A stretch of 64,000 nucleotides of DNA, taken from contig NZ_LIGE01000029.1 of the NCBI RefSeq assembly GCF_001297015.1, forward strand, positions 62,001-126,000. The letters are read 5' to 3'. Made by a program: the position numbers and the translations under genes. Under the pieces are notes generated by a model, which saw only the letters and a program-made list of their open reading frames with translations, ran no database searches and was not told where the DNA came from. Shown in pieces: positions 8,930-17,150 of the stretch; position 1 is the stretch's first letter; each line of letters opens with the position of its first letter. Source of the stretch: Pseudomonas sp. RIT-PI-r. GTDB taxonomy: Bacteria > Pseudomonadota > Gammaproteobacteria > Pseudomonadales > Pseudomonadaceae.

Positions 8930-9856
8930 ATGATTGGCATAAAAAGCATTGCGAGCTACGTTCCTGTAGCCGGCGTGGACAATTACGCACAAGGTGCAAA
9001 ATTCGAAAAGGATGAAGAGTTCATCATTGGCAAGATTGGTTCGGCGTTTCTGCCACGCAAAGACGCTGAACAGGAAACTTCCGATCTGTGCGTGGAAGCG
9101 GCCAATGCGCTGTTTGCCAGCAACCCTGAGCTGAAGCGTGAATCGATTGACGCGTTGATCGTCGTCACTCAGAACGGTGACGAAGAAGGCCTGCCGCACA
9201 CCGCTGCGATCGTGCAGGACAAACTCGGTTTGCCGACCAATGTCGCGGCGTTCGACATCTCCCTGGGCTGCTCCGGTTACGTCTACGGCATCTACGCGAT
9301 CAAGGGCTTCATGGAAGCCGCCGGCCTGAAGAACGGCCTGCTGATCACCGCTGACCCGTATTCGAAAATCGTCGACCCGGAAGACCGCAACACCACCATG
9401 CTGTTCGGCGATGCCGCGACCGCCACGTGGATGGGCGAAGATCCAGTCTGGGCGCTGGGCAAGGCCAAGTTCGGCACTGACGGCTCCGGTGCACCGCACT
9501 TGAAAGTCACCGATGGCGTGTTCTTCATGAACGGTCGTCAGGTGTTCAACTTTGCCCTGCTCAAAGTCCCGGCACACTTGCACGAACTGCTCGATGATTC
9601 CGGTCTGAAAGCCGATGACATCGATGCCTTCTGCATTCACCAGGGCAGTGCGGCGATTGTCGATGCCGTGGCGCGGCGTTTCGAAGGCGAGCCGGAGAAG
9701 TTCATCAAAGACATGGTCGAGACCGGCAACACCGTGTCGTCGAGCATTCCGTTGCTGCTGGAAAAGCACGTCATCGATTCCGATTGGCAGCGTATTGCGC
9801 TCAGCGGTTTTGGCGTTGGTTTGTCGTGGGGCTCGGCGATCATCTATCGTCCTTGA
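8930..9856 (+). CDS. 3-oxoacyl-ACP synthase III family protein
   Basis: This 308-residue FabH-like condensing enzyme is complete. Its catalytic triad is visible: C114 in ISLGCSGYVYG, H237 in FCIHQGS and N267 in ETGNTVSS. The start at 8930 follows a T-rich stretch and begins MIGIKSIASYVP, the usual N-terminus. Similar KAS III genes occur in Pseudomonas flagellin glycosylation islands, where they are thought to make a short 3-oxo or 3-hydroxyacyl group for the glycan. A housekeeping FabH role is less likely given the location away from fatty acid genes. It is followed by a strong terminator, so it forms its own unit. Confidence 0.85.
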   Translation: MIGIKSIASYVPVAGVDNYAQGAKFEKDEEFIIGKIGSAFLPRKDAEQETSDLCVEAANALFASNPELKRESIDALIVVTQNGDEEGLPHTAAIVQDKLGLPTNVAAFDISLGCSGYVYGIYAIKGFMEAAGLKNGLLITADPYSKIVDPEDRNTTMLFGDAATATWMGEDPVWALGKAKFGTDGSGAPHLKVTDGVFFMNGRQVFNFALLKVPAHLHELLDDSGLKADDIDAFCIHQGSAAIVDAVARRFEGEPEKFIKDMVETGNTVSSSIPLLLEKHVIDSDWQRIALSGFGVGLSWGSAIIYRP

Positions 9857-9880
9857 ACCGAAGCAAAAACGGCGGATACA

Positions 9881-9919
9881 AAAATAGCGTTCAAGGTTAA
9901 CCTTGAGCGCTATTTTTTT
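9881..9919 (+). terminator. Rho-independent terminator after KAS III gene
   Basis: A 16-bp stem (9881-9896 with 9901-9916, one G-U pair) around a TTAA loop ends in a T run. The stem starts with A and ends with T, so it could terminate from either side. It lies 24 bases after the stop codon. Confidence 0.85.
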
Positions 9920-9944
9920 GCCTGAACGGGGAGCGCGAGGCGCC

Positions 9945-11234
9945 ATGAGCGAGTTTTTTCAAGCCAATGCCGAGGTGTTGCAGCGGCGCTGGCCGGCGCT
10001 GTTCGAGCGACTGCAGGCAGAAGACAGTGCGGCCGTTGCGGCGCAATTGGTCGAGGGACTTGGCTCGACGCTGAGCATCAACGGCATTCAGCTCACCAGT
10101 CGTCACGATCGCCTTCATGAAGCGCAGACTCAGGCCGCCAGCCTGCCCGACAAGCCGCAGTTGCACGTCTATGGCACCGCTCTTGGGGATTTGCCCGTTG
10201 TGCTGCTGGAGCGCGAAGGGCTGCAACGGTTGTACGTGCACATCCTCAACGGCGCGTTGTTCGCGCTGGTGCTGCAACTGCTTGATCAGCGCCAGTGGCT
10301 GGAAGATCCGCGTACCGAACTGTTCTACGCCGGCGATCTGTCGGACATTTGCTCACCGTTTTTTGCGCTGCCTGCCGAAATGCTGCTGGCCGATGACTTC
10401 AGCGCGAAGATCCGTGATCGGCTGGTCAATGAAGTCCATCTGAGTTTCAACAATCGCGAATTCGATGCGCAGTCTCCGTTCATACAGCAGCGCTTGCAGG
10501 ACTGCTTACCGGTGCTGCTCGGCGATGACGATGTCGCGCAATTGTTTGGCATGTGCACCGAGCGCGAGATCTATGTGATCGGCACCGGCCCGACGCTTGA
10601 AGGGCATTTTCAGGCACTGGCGGCCATCCAGGCTCAGGCACAGCCTCCGCTGTTCATCTGCGTCGACACCGCTTATCGGCCATTGCGTGAACACGGCATC
10701 GTGCCGGATCTGGTGGTGACCATTGATCAGCGCATCAGCTTTCGACATTTGCCGTTCGAAGCGTCCGACGATATCCCGCTGGTGTATTTGCCAATGAGTG
10801 ACCCCGAGGTGTTGCGCGCCTGGAAGGGCAAGCGCTACGGCGGCTACTCGGCCAGTCCGGTGTATGCGCAATTGCGTGAGCAGTATCCGCGCGGGGAACT
10901 GCATGTGGGTGGCAGCGTGATTCATCCGGCGGTGGATCTGGCGGTAAAACTGGGCGGCACGCGCATTACCTTGTTCGGCGCGGACTTCGCCTTCCCGATG
11001 AACAAGACCCACGCCGGCTGGAATGATGGCGAGCTGGGTCCGGGTGTGAGTCAGGCGCGGCATTGGGTGCGCGACGGGCATGGCCAGCGTGTCAGTACCC
11101 AACTCAACTTTCGCGGATATCTGTGTGTGCTGGAACGTTACATCGCTGCGCATCCGCACGTTCAGTTCTTCAATAGCAGCCGGGCGGGCGCGCTGATCGC
11201 CGGAGCGCAGTTCAATCAGGAGTTCGTGCAATGA
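9945..11234 (+). CDS. Motility accessory factor (DUF115/Maf family)
   Basis: The 429-residue protein has the DUF115 (MptE-like) core: YVIGTGPTLEGH near residue 205, then FICVDTAYRPLREHGIVPDLVVTID, and further on ITLFGADFAFP. Proteins of this family (Maf) sit in flagellin glycosylation islands and are thought to transfer nonulosonic acids such as pseudaminic acid to flagellin. That makes it a second candidate for the flagellin pseudaminyltransferase beside the gene at the window start. The ATG at 9945 follows a GGGAG-type ribosome site. It overlaps the next small gene by 4 bases. Confidence 0.82.
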   Translation: MSEFFQANAEVLQRRWPALFERLQAEDSAAVAAQLVEGLGSTLSINGIQLTSRHDRLHEAQTQAASLPDKPQLHVYGTALGDLPVVLLEREGLQRLYVHILNGALFALVLQLLDQRQWLEDPRTELFYAGDLSDICSPFFALPAEMLLADDFSAKIRDRLVNEVHLSFNNREFDAQSPFIQQRLQDCLPVLLGDDDVAQLFGMCTEREIYVIGTGPTLEGHFQALAAIQAQAQPPLFICVDTAYRPLREHGIVPDLVVTIDQRISFRHLPFEASDDIPLVYLPMSDPEVLRAWKGKRYGGYSASPVYAQLREQYPRGELHVGGSVIHPAVDLAVKLGGTRITLFGADFAFPMNKTHAGWNDGELGPGVSQARHWVRDGHGQRVSTQLNFRGYLCVLERYIAAHPHVQFFNSSRAGALIAGAQFNQEFVQ

Positions 11235-11497
11235 CGGCGATGCAAGCGTGTATCGGTGAATGCCGTCAGTGCGCAGTTCTGTTTCGGCTGGGGCGGGATG
11301 TCGAGGCTGCGTTGAGCATGGTCGATGTCTTCGAGGGAGCGCAGCAGTGGCTGCTGTCCGCGCCTGCGGATGCCCAGCAGATGTGGACCCAGGTGCTCAC
11401 GCAAATGCTCGATTGCCAGGAGCGCCAGGACTGGTTGGGACTGGCTGACTATATGGAGTATGAACTGGTCGAATTGCTGCAAAGCGTTCCGGCCTGA
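11231..11497 (+). CDS. Small protein of unknown function coupled to maf gene
   Basis: The 88-residue acidic, helical protein starts in an ATGA overlap with the Maf-like gene, so it is probably co-translated. I do not recognise a family. It has a Cys-rich start (MQACIGECRQC) and a C-terminal amphipathic stretch ending YMEYELVELLQSV. Small size, acidity and position just upstream of fliC would fit a chaperone or partner of the flagellin or the Maf protein, but this is only a suggestion from context. Confidence 0.7.
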   Translation: MTAMQACIGECRQCAVLFRLGRDVEAALSMVDVFEGAQQWLLSAPADAQQMWTQVLTQMLDCQERQDWLGLADYMEYELVELLQSVPA

Positions 11498-11632
11498 GCA
11501 GGCCGACAGCGCTGGCCCGCAGGTTTGCGCGGCAGTCGGTTTTATGGCGTCATTTTTTCGCGGGCGATGGGTGGCTAAGTCATTGTTTTCGCGGGGGTGG
11601 CAGGGTGATGGCAAATTTTTTTCAAAAAGCCC

Positions 11633-11659
11633 TCAAGCAACCTGCAATCCCGACGATAA
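11633..11659 (+). promoter_or_regulatory. Sigma-28 (FliA) promoter of fliC
   Basis: TCAAGCAA, 11 bases, then GACGATAA matches the flagellar sigma-28 consensus (TAAAGTTT N11 GCCGATAA), with the TCAAG form used in Pseudomonas flagellin promoters. It lies about 80 bases upstream of the fliC start. Confidence 0.8.
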
Positions 11660-11739
11660 CTATTACGAAGGTTCTCTAGGCCATACCCGGCGGTTGCCAG
11701 GGCCGGAAGCCGCAGTACCCAACCAACGAGGAATTCGTC

Positions 11740-12591
11740 ATGGCTTTAACAGTAAACACCAACACCACATCGTTGAACGTTCAGAAAAACCTGAACCGCG
11801 CTTCCGACGCTCTGTCGACTTCGATGCAGCGCCTGTCTTCCGGCCTGAAAATCAACAGCGCTAAAGACGACGCCGCTGGCCTGCAGATCTCCACCCGTAT
11901 GCAATCGCAAATCCGCGGTGGCAACCAGGCTATCCAGAACGCCAACGACGGTATCTCCGTTGCTCAGACCGCTGAAGGCGCTCTGCAAGCTACTACCGAC
12001 ATCCTGCAGCGTATGCGTGAACTGGCTGTTAAAGCACGTACCGGCACCAACGGCACTGCTGACCAGAAAGCGACCAACAAAGAATTCGCCGACATGTCGG
12101 ACGAAATCACCCGTATCGCAGCTTCCACCAACCTGAACGGCAAAAACCTGCTGGACGGTTCGGCTGGTACTGTGACTCTGCAAGTTGGCGCAAACACCGG
12201 TACTGCTAACCACATCGACCTGGTACTGAGCTCCAAGTTCGACGCCGTCAACCTGTCCGTAGACAAAGGTACTCTGGCTCTGACCGGTACTGACGCTGCT
12301 ACCGCTGGTAGCAACATCGACAACGCTATCACTGCAATCGACGCTGCTATCGCTGCGATCGGTGATACCCGTGCCAGCCTGGGTGCTTCGCAAAACCGTC
12401 TGACCAGCACCATCTCCAACCTGCAGAACATCGTTGAGAACACCACCGCTGCACAGGGTCGTGTACAAGACACCGACTTCGCCGCGGAAACTGCTAACCT
12501 GACCAAGCAGCAAACTCTGCAGCAGGCTTCGACCTCCGTTCTGGCTCAAGCCAACCAACTGCCTTCCGCTGTACTGAAGCTGCTTCAGTAA
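11740..12591 (+). CDS. fliC: Flagellin
   Basis: Filament subunit of 283 residues, a short flagellin. The conserved N-terminal D0/D1 (ALTVNTNTTSLNVQKNL, SSGLKINSAKDDAAGLQI) and the C-terminal D1/D0 (DFAAETANLTKQQ, ending SAVLKLLQ) are intact. The central variable domain is small (about residues 140-205) and rich in Ser/Thr, giving candidate O-glycosylation sites for the pse products. It is preceded by a FliA promoter and GAGGA, and followed by a terminator, so it is a monocistronic late gene. Confidence 0.98.
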   Translation: MALTVNTNTTSLNVQKNLNRASDALSTSMQRLSSGLKINSAKDDAAGLQISTRMQSQIRGGNQAIQNANDGISVAQTAEGALQATTDILQRMRELAVKARTGTNGTADQKATNKEFADMSDEITRIAASTNLNGKNLLDGSAGTVTLQVGANTGTANHIDLVLSSKFDAVNLSVDKGTLALTGTDAATAGSNIDNAITAIDAAIAAIGDTRASLGASQNRLTSTISNLQNIVENTTAAQGRVQDTDFAAETANLTKQQTLQQASTSVLAQANQLPSAVLKLLQ

Positions 12592-12606
12592 TTTCGGATC
12601 GAGTTT

Positions 12607-12645
12607 GGGCGGGGGAGTGCGCTTGTCGTGCTCTCTCGCCCTTTT
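12607..12645 (+). terminator. Terminator after fliC
   Basis: GGGCGGGGGAG pairs with CTCTCTCGCCC (with G-U pairs) around a 13-base loop and is followed by TTTT. It lies between fliC and flaG and probably limits read-through of abundant flagellin mRNA. Confidence 0.65.
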
Positions 12646-12664
12646 ACGTTAGGAGGTGATGAGC

Positions 12665-13021
12665 ATGGACATGAGCGTCAAGCTTAACCAGTCTTATCCG
12701 GCTCCCAAGCCAGTCACGCCGGTTGCTGACAAACCGTCAGAAACGCCCAAAGTTGCCAAGACTGAAGCGCCGGTCGCTGCCAAGAGTCAGGTTACGGACG
12801 ACGCCAAGTTGAAACTGGCGGTGCAGGAGATCGAGAAATTCGTACAATCGATCAAGCGCAATCTGGAGTTCTCGATCGACGAGCATTCCGGGAAGGTCAT
12901 CGTCAAGGTGATCGCAAGCGAGACGGGTGAGGTCGTTCGACAGATTCCCTCCGCAGAAGCCCTCAAGCTGGCAGACAGTCTGGCCAATGCGAGTCACGTG
13001 TTGTTCGACGCCAAAGTCTGA
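12665..13021 (+). CDS. flaG: Flagellar protein FlaG
   Basis: The 118-residue protein has the FlaG domain at about 50-116 (VQEIEKFVQSIKRNLEF, then VIASETGEVVRQIPS). FlaG family proteins affect filament length and are usually found between flagellin and fliD, as here. The N-terminal 45 residues are Pro/Ala/Lys rich and probably disordered. The ATG at 12665 is preferred because AGGAGG lies 8 bases upstream; the GTG at 12656 and ATG at 12659 are too close to that site. Confidence 0.9.
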   Translation: MDMSVKLNQSYPAPKPVTPVADKPSETPKVAKTEAPVAAKSQVTDDAKLKLAVQEIEKFVQSIKRNLEFSIDEHSGKVIVKVIASETGEVVRQIPSAEALKLADSLANASHVLFDAKV

Positions 13022-13103
13022 TAGCTGGCATGAATAATGTTTGTCCATTCTCAGGGCGCGTGTAACGGTCAAAAGAATGGCAACAATCTGAAGGGAGATG
13101 CAC

Positions 13104-14561
13104 ATGGCAAGTCCAATTCTACCGGGTTCCGGACTGGGTTCCGGCCTGGACATCGGTGCGATCGTCACTGCGCTGGTCAACGCCGACAAGGCGCCAAAGC
13201 AGACGCAGATCGATACCGCGACCAAAGCCAACACGCTGAAGATTTCCGGCATCGGTTCGCTGAAGAGCGCATTGACCGCGTTCCAGACGGCAATGACCAA
13301 TCTGGGCAGCAAGACCAATCCTGCATTTGCCGGCTTCACCGCGACTTCCAGCAACACCAACCTGACCGCGATTTCCGACAGTACTGCGGTTTCGGGCAAT
13401 TACAACGTTGTTGTCAGTCAGTTGGCCACGGGTTCGAAAATCGCCAGCGCCTCTTTCGCCGGCGGTGCCGCCAGTGCCATTCCGAGTGGTACCCTGAAAA
13501 TCAGTCAGAATGGCACTGATTACAATGTCGATATCCCGGCCAATGCCACGTTGCAGACCACTCGCGACGCCATCAACAAGGCTCAGGGCGCCAACGGCAT
13601 TTCTGCCAACATCGTGACCGACAGTACCGGTGCTTCGCGCCTGGTAATCAGTTCGAGCAAGACCGGCGAAGGCTCTGACCTCAAAGTCAGCGGTATTGCC
13701 GGTCTGGAAATCGATGGTACCCAGGAGATGGGCGCGAGTCCGGCTGCAGGCGCTTCAGGCGCCGTCAACGGCGTTGCGAAAAACGCCAAGCTGACCATCG
13801 ACGGCCTTGAGGTCACCAGCAAAAGCAACACGGTGAGCGGCGCAATCAGTGGCTTGACCCTGAATTTGACGACGGTCAGTGAGGGCACGCCGCCGAGCAA
13901 GCCTACGGCTGTCACCGTGGATGCCAACACCAAAGGTCTGCAGACTTCGATTCAGTCGTTCGTCGACGCTTACAACACCTTGAAGACCACCATCGATACG
14001 CTGTCCAAGGCGACGCCGGATGCCGATGGCAAGTTGACCGTGCAAGCGGCATTCACCGGCGACGCGATGCCGCGCACGCTGATTGCTGACGTGCGTGCCG
14101 AGTTGACCAACACGGGGGCTGGCGGTCCGTTGGCGGTGCTGTCGCAGTTGGGTGTAATGACCGACCGCAACACCGGTAACCTGACGTTTGATACCAGCGC
14201 TTTCACCAAAACCATGGCCCAGCCAGGCATGACCGGTCAGGTTCAACAGTTGTTCACCGGTACCGACGACACCAATGGTCTGTTGGCGCGCATGAGCAAA
14301 GCAGTGGACCCGTATCTCAAGCCAGCTACAGGTGATATTACCGGCAGTGGTTTGCTTGATCAGCGCATGGCTATTCTTACCAAGAACACCAAAAGCCTGA
14401 CCGAGCAGCAATTGGCGCTGGATTTGCGTGTCGCCAACCTGACCAAGACGTTGACTGCCAAGTACAACGCCATGGACTTGCTGGTAGGGCAGATGAAGGC
14501 GACGGCGAGCAGCATTACCTCGTTCTTCACCTCGCTGAACGCTCAGCAGTCCGCGAAGTAA
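13104..14561 (+). CDS. fliD: Flagellar filament cap protein FliD (HAP2)
   Basis: The 485-residue cap protein sits at the filament tip and catalyses flagellin polymerisation. The N-terminal FliD domain begins ASPILPGSGLGSGLDIGAIV, and the C-terminal coiled-coil domain ends QMKATASSITSFFTSL. The ATG at 13104 follows AAGGGAG with 6-base spacing; the ATG at 13098 directly abuts that site. A strong terminator follows. Confidence 0.95.
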   Translation: MASPILPGSGLGSGLDIGAIVTALVNADKAPKQTQIDTATKANTLKISGIGSLKSALTAFQTAMTNLGSKTNPAFAGFTATSSNTNLTAISDSTAVSGNYNVVVSQLATGSKIASASFAGGAASAIPSGTLKISQNGTDYNVDIPANATLQTTRDAINKAQGANGISANIVTDSTGASRLVISSSKTGEGSDLKVSGIAGLEIDGTQEMGASPAAGASGAVNGVAKNAKLTIDGLEVTSKSNTVSGAISGLTLNLTTVSEGTPPSKPTAVTVDANTKGLQTSIQSFVDAYNTLKTTIDTLSKATPDADGKLTVQAAFTGDAMPRTLIADVRAELTNTGAGGPLAVLSQLGVMTDRNTGNLTFDTSAFTKTMAQPGMTGQVQQLFTGTDDTNGLLARMSKAVDPYLKPATGDITGSGLLDQRMAILTKNTKSLTEQQLALDLRVANLTKTLTAKYNAMDLLVGQMKATASSITSFFTSLNAQQSAK

Positions 14562-14573
14562 CAGACGTGCACG

Positions 14574-14617
14574 ACAAAAACCCGGCTACGCTTTATCGGC
14601 GTGCGCCGGGTTTTTGT
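14574..14617 (+). terminator. Terminator after fliD
   Basis: A stem formed by ACAAAAACCCGGC and GCCGGGTTTTTGT with a T-rich 3' arm lies 12 bases after the fliD stop. It separates fliD from the fliS promoter. Confidence 0.85.
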
Positions 14618-14626
14618 CTTTTGATC

Positions 14627-14653
14627 TAAAGTTCTCTGATTCGTTGGCGATAC
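14627..14653 (+). promoter_or_regulatory. Sigma-28 (FliA) promoter of fliS
   Basis: TAAAGTTC, 11 bases, then GGCGATAC is a close match to the sigma-28 consensus. It lies 38 bases upstream of the fliS start and immediately after the fliD terminator, so fliS-fliT has its own late promoter. Confidence 0.75.
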
Positions 14654-14690
14654 ACTGGATATACGAGTCATTGTGGCAATGAGGTAGAAC

Positions 14691-15086
14691 ATGAATCCGA
14701 TGTTAGCCCTTCGGCAATACCAGAAAGTCGGCGCACACGCACAGACGTCCGAAGCGAGCCCGCACCGTCTGGTGCAAATGTTGATGGAAGGCGGTCTGGA
14801 GCGCATTGCTCAGGCCAAGGGCGCCATTGAGCGCAAGGATGTTCCTGCCAAGTGCACGGCCATCAGCAAGGCCGTTGGCATCATTGGTGGCTTGTGTGAA
14901 GGCCTGGATCTGGAAAACAGCGCCGATTCGGTAGGTGAGCTCAATCAGCTCTACATTTACATGATGAAGCGACTGGCCGAAGCCAACGTCAAGAGCGACC
15001 CGAAGATTCTCGACGAGATTGCCGGCCTGCTGCGCACTGTGAAGGAAGGCTGGGACGGCATTGCTCCGCCGGGCCCCCAGTTTTAA
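14691..15086 (+). CDS. fliS: Flagellin export chaperone FliS
   Basis: The 131-residue helical protein binds the C-terminus of flagellin and prevents early polymerisation. It shows the family landmarks ALRQYQKVGAHAQTSEASPHRLVQMLMEG at the N-terminus (residues 5-33) and YIYMMKRLAEAN around 86-97. It is followed 10 bases later by the FliT-like gene. Confidence 0.95.
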   Translation: MNPMLALRQYQKVGAHAQTSEASPHRLVQMLMEGGLERIAQAKGAIERKDVPAKCTAISKAVGIIGGLCEGLDLENSADSVGELNQLYIYMMKRLAEANVKSDPKILDEIAGLLRTVKEGWDGIAPPGPQF

Positions 15087-15096
15087 GGAGAGCACC

Positions 15097-15393
15097 ATGA
15101 GTCTTGTATTGCAGCGAATTGCCGATACCCGTGAAGCGTTGGTCACTGCCTTGGCCGAGCGCAATTGGGAAGCTATTGGTGAGCTGGATCTGGCTTGCCG
15201 TTCCTGCATGGAAGACGTCATGGCTGAAGCTGCACTGGATGAAGTCGCGTTGCGCGATAATCTTGAAGAGTTGCTCCATGTCTACAAGGAGCTTCTTGAG
15301 GTGGCCATGGGTGAGCGGCAGGCGATAGCCAACGAGATGTCGCAGATCACCCAAGCGCAGAAGGCGGCAAAGGTTTACCATCTGTTTGGTTAA
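15097..15393 (+). CDS. fliT: Flagellar chaperone FliT-like protein
   Basis: The 98-residue, mostly helical protein directly follows fliS, the position of fliT (called fleP in P. aeruginosa). FliT proteins chaperone the FliD cap protein. Sequence conservation in this family is low, so the call rests on size, helicity and position. The ATG at 15097 follows AAGGAGAGCACC. The gene ends 172 bases before fleQ. Confidence 0.75.
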   Translation: MSLVLQRIADTREALVTALAERNWEAIGELDLACRSCMEDVMAEAALDEVALRDNLEELLHVYKELLEVAMGERQAIANEMSQITQAQKAAKVYHLFG

Positions 15394-15430
15394 TTAACCT
15401 CCAGTTAATCCAGACATGTGCGCCATAAAT

Positions 15431-15460
15431 TTGACTGTGCACGGTTTTTTGACTTAACTA
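15431..15460 (+). promoter_or_regulatory. Possible sigma-70 promoter of fleQ
   Basis: TTGACT and TAACTA are separated by 18 bases in the AT-rich stretch between fliT and fleQ. fleQ is the top of the flagellar cascade and should be read by sigma-70; no sigma-54 element is visible here. The match is moderate. Confidence 0.4.
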
Positions 15461-15565
15461 GTGGCTGTTTTCAGATTTCAGGCGTCTACAGGCACATGGT
15501 GTCCTGCAAGCGTGTCGCTTGCCCCATTTTTCGGGCATTGAGTTGACTAGGGAAGTTGCTATTGC

Positions 15566-17041
15566 ATGTGGCGTGAAACCAAAATTCTGCTAATCGATGA
15601 CGATAGCGTCCGCCGCCGCGACCTGGCGGTGATTCTAAATTTTCTCGGTGAAGAAAATTTACCCTGCGGCAGCCATGACTGGCAGCAGGCAGTCGGCTCT
15701 TTGTCGTCTAGTCGTGAGGTCATTTGCGTACTGATCGGGACGGTTAATGCTCCTGGCGCGCTTTTGGGCTTGCTAAAGACACTCTCAACCTGGGATGAGT
15801 TCCTTCCGGTTTTGTTGATGGGCGATAATTCTTCCGTTGACTTGCCTGATGACCAGCGTCGCCGAGTGCTTTCGACCCTCGAAATGCCGCCCAGCTACAG
15901 CAAATTGCTCGATTCGCTGCACCGCGCCCAGGTCTATCGCGAGATGTATGACCAGGCCCGCGAGCGCGGTCGTCATCGCGAACCCAATCTGTTCCGCAGC
16001 CTCGTCGGCACCAGCCGGGCGATCCAGCACGTACGCCAGATGATGCAGCAGGTCGCCGACACCGACGCCAGCGTGCTGATCCTTGGCGAGTCAGGCACGG
16101 GCAAGGAAGTGGTTGCGCGTAACCTGCATTACCACTCCAAGCGCCGCGACGCGCCGTTCGTGCCGGTCAACTGCGGGGCGATCCCGGCAGAGCTGCTCGA
16201 AAGCGAGTTGTTCGGCCACGAGAAGGGCGCCTTCACTGGCGCGATCACCAGCCGTGCCGGGCGTTTCGAGCTGGCCAACGGCGGGACGCTGTTCCTCGAC
16301 GAAATCGGCGACATGCCGCTGCCGATGCAGGTCAAGCTGCTGCGCGTGCTGCAGGAACGCACCTTCGAGCGCGTGGGCAGCAACAAGACCCAGAGCGTCG
16401 ACGTGCGCATCATCGCCGCAACGCACAAGAATCTCGAAAGCATGATCGAGATCGGCACCTTCCGCGAAGACCTCTACTATCGCCTGAACGTGTTCCCGAT
16501 CGAGATGGCCCCGCTGCGTGAGCGTGTCGAAGACATCCCGTTGCTGATGAACGAACTGATCTCGCGCATGGAGCACGAGAAGCGTGGTTCGATCCGCTTC
16601 AACTCGGCGGCGATCATGTCGCTGTGCCGTCATGGCTGGCCGGGCAACGTCCGCGAACTGGCCAACCTGGTCGAGCGCATGGCGATCATGCACCCGTACG
16701 GGGTGATCGGTGTGGTCGAGCTGCCGAAGAAATTCCGCTACGTCGATGACGAAGACGAGCAAATGGTCGACAGCCTGCGCAGCGATCTGGAAGAGCGCGT
16801 GGCCATCAACGGCCATACGCCGGACTTCACCGCCAATGCCATGCTGCCGCCGGAAGGCCTGGATCTGAAGGACTACCTCGGTGGTCTGGAGCAGGGCCTG
16901 ATTCAGCAGGCGCTGGACGATGCCAATGGCATTGTGGCGCGTGCCGCAGAGCGTCTGCGTATTCGCCGTACCACGCTGGTCGAGAAGATGCGCAAGTACG
17001 GCATGAGCCGGCGCGATGGAGATGAACAGGCGGATGATTGA
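15566..17041 (+). CDS. fleQ: Flagellar master regulator FleQ
   Basis: Sigma-54-dependent activator of flagellar genes that in Pseudomonas also binds c-di-GMP and represses or activates exopolysaccharide genes. It has 491 residues. Residues 1-120 are a receiver-like domain (TKILLIDDDSVRR) lacking the canonical phospho-acceptor context. About 145-375 is the AAA+ domain with Walker A GESGTGKE (K180), GAFTGA for sigma-54 contact and FLDEIGDMP for Walker B. A Fis-type helix-turn-helix is at the C-terminus (RAAERLRIRRTTLVEKMRKYG). FleN, encoded later in the window, is its antagonist. Confidence 0.97.
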   Translation: MWRETKILLIDDDSVRRRDLAVILNFLGEENLPCGSHDWQQAVGSLSSSREVICVLIGTVNAPGALLGLLKTLSTWDEFLPVLLMGDNSSVDLPDDQRRRVLSTLEMPPSYSKLLDSLHRAQVYREMYDQARERGRHREPNLFRSLVGTSRAIQHVRQMMQQVADTDASVLILGESGTGKEVVARNLHYHSKRRDAPFVPVNCGAIPAELLESELFGHEKGAFTGAITSRAGRFELANGGTLFLDEIGDMPLPMQVKLLRVLQERTFERVGSNKTQSVDVRIIAATHKNLESMIEIGTFREDLYYRLNVFPIEMAPLRERVEDIPLLMNELISRMEHEKRGSIRFNSAAIMSLCRHGWPGNVRELANLVERMAIMHPYGVIGVVELPKKFRYVDDEDEQMVDSLRSDLEERVAINGHTPDFTANAMLPPEGLDLKDYLGGLEQGLIQQALDDANGIVARAAERLRIRRTTLVEKMRKYGMSRRDGDEQADD

Positions 17042-17082
17042 CGCCTGTTTTTCAACTGCTTCATTTATAAGCGGTTTTTTTT

Positions 17083-17098
17083 AGGCACGGGTATTGCT
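17083..17098 (+). promoter_or_regulatory. Sigma-54 promoter of fleSR
   Basis: AGGCACGGGTATTGCT has GG and GC 10 bases apart, a near-consensus -24/-12 element. It lies between fleQ and fleS, consistent with fleSR being a class II, FleQ-activated operon. Confidence 0.85.
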
Positions 17099-17150
17099 AC
17101 AGCCCTCGCAACGTTCCGTTTAACTGACGGTCAGCCAAGCGAGAAGCACA

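Noticed and set aside
13027..13042. Sigma-54-like sequence before fliD (TGGCATGAATAATGTT)
   Set aside because: The -12 half is GT rather than GC and lacks TTGC; flaG and fliD can be read from upstream. Not listed as a promoter.
13037..13519. Open frame of 160 codons overlapping the 5' part of fliD in another frame
   Set aside because: It begins in the flaG-fliD gap but runs against the fliD frame with low-complexity Arg/Gln content; the fliD frame has clear homology.
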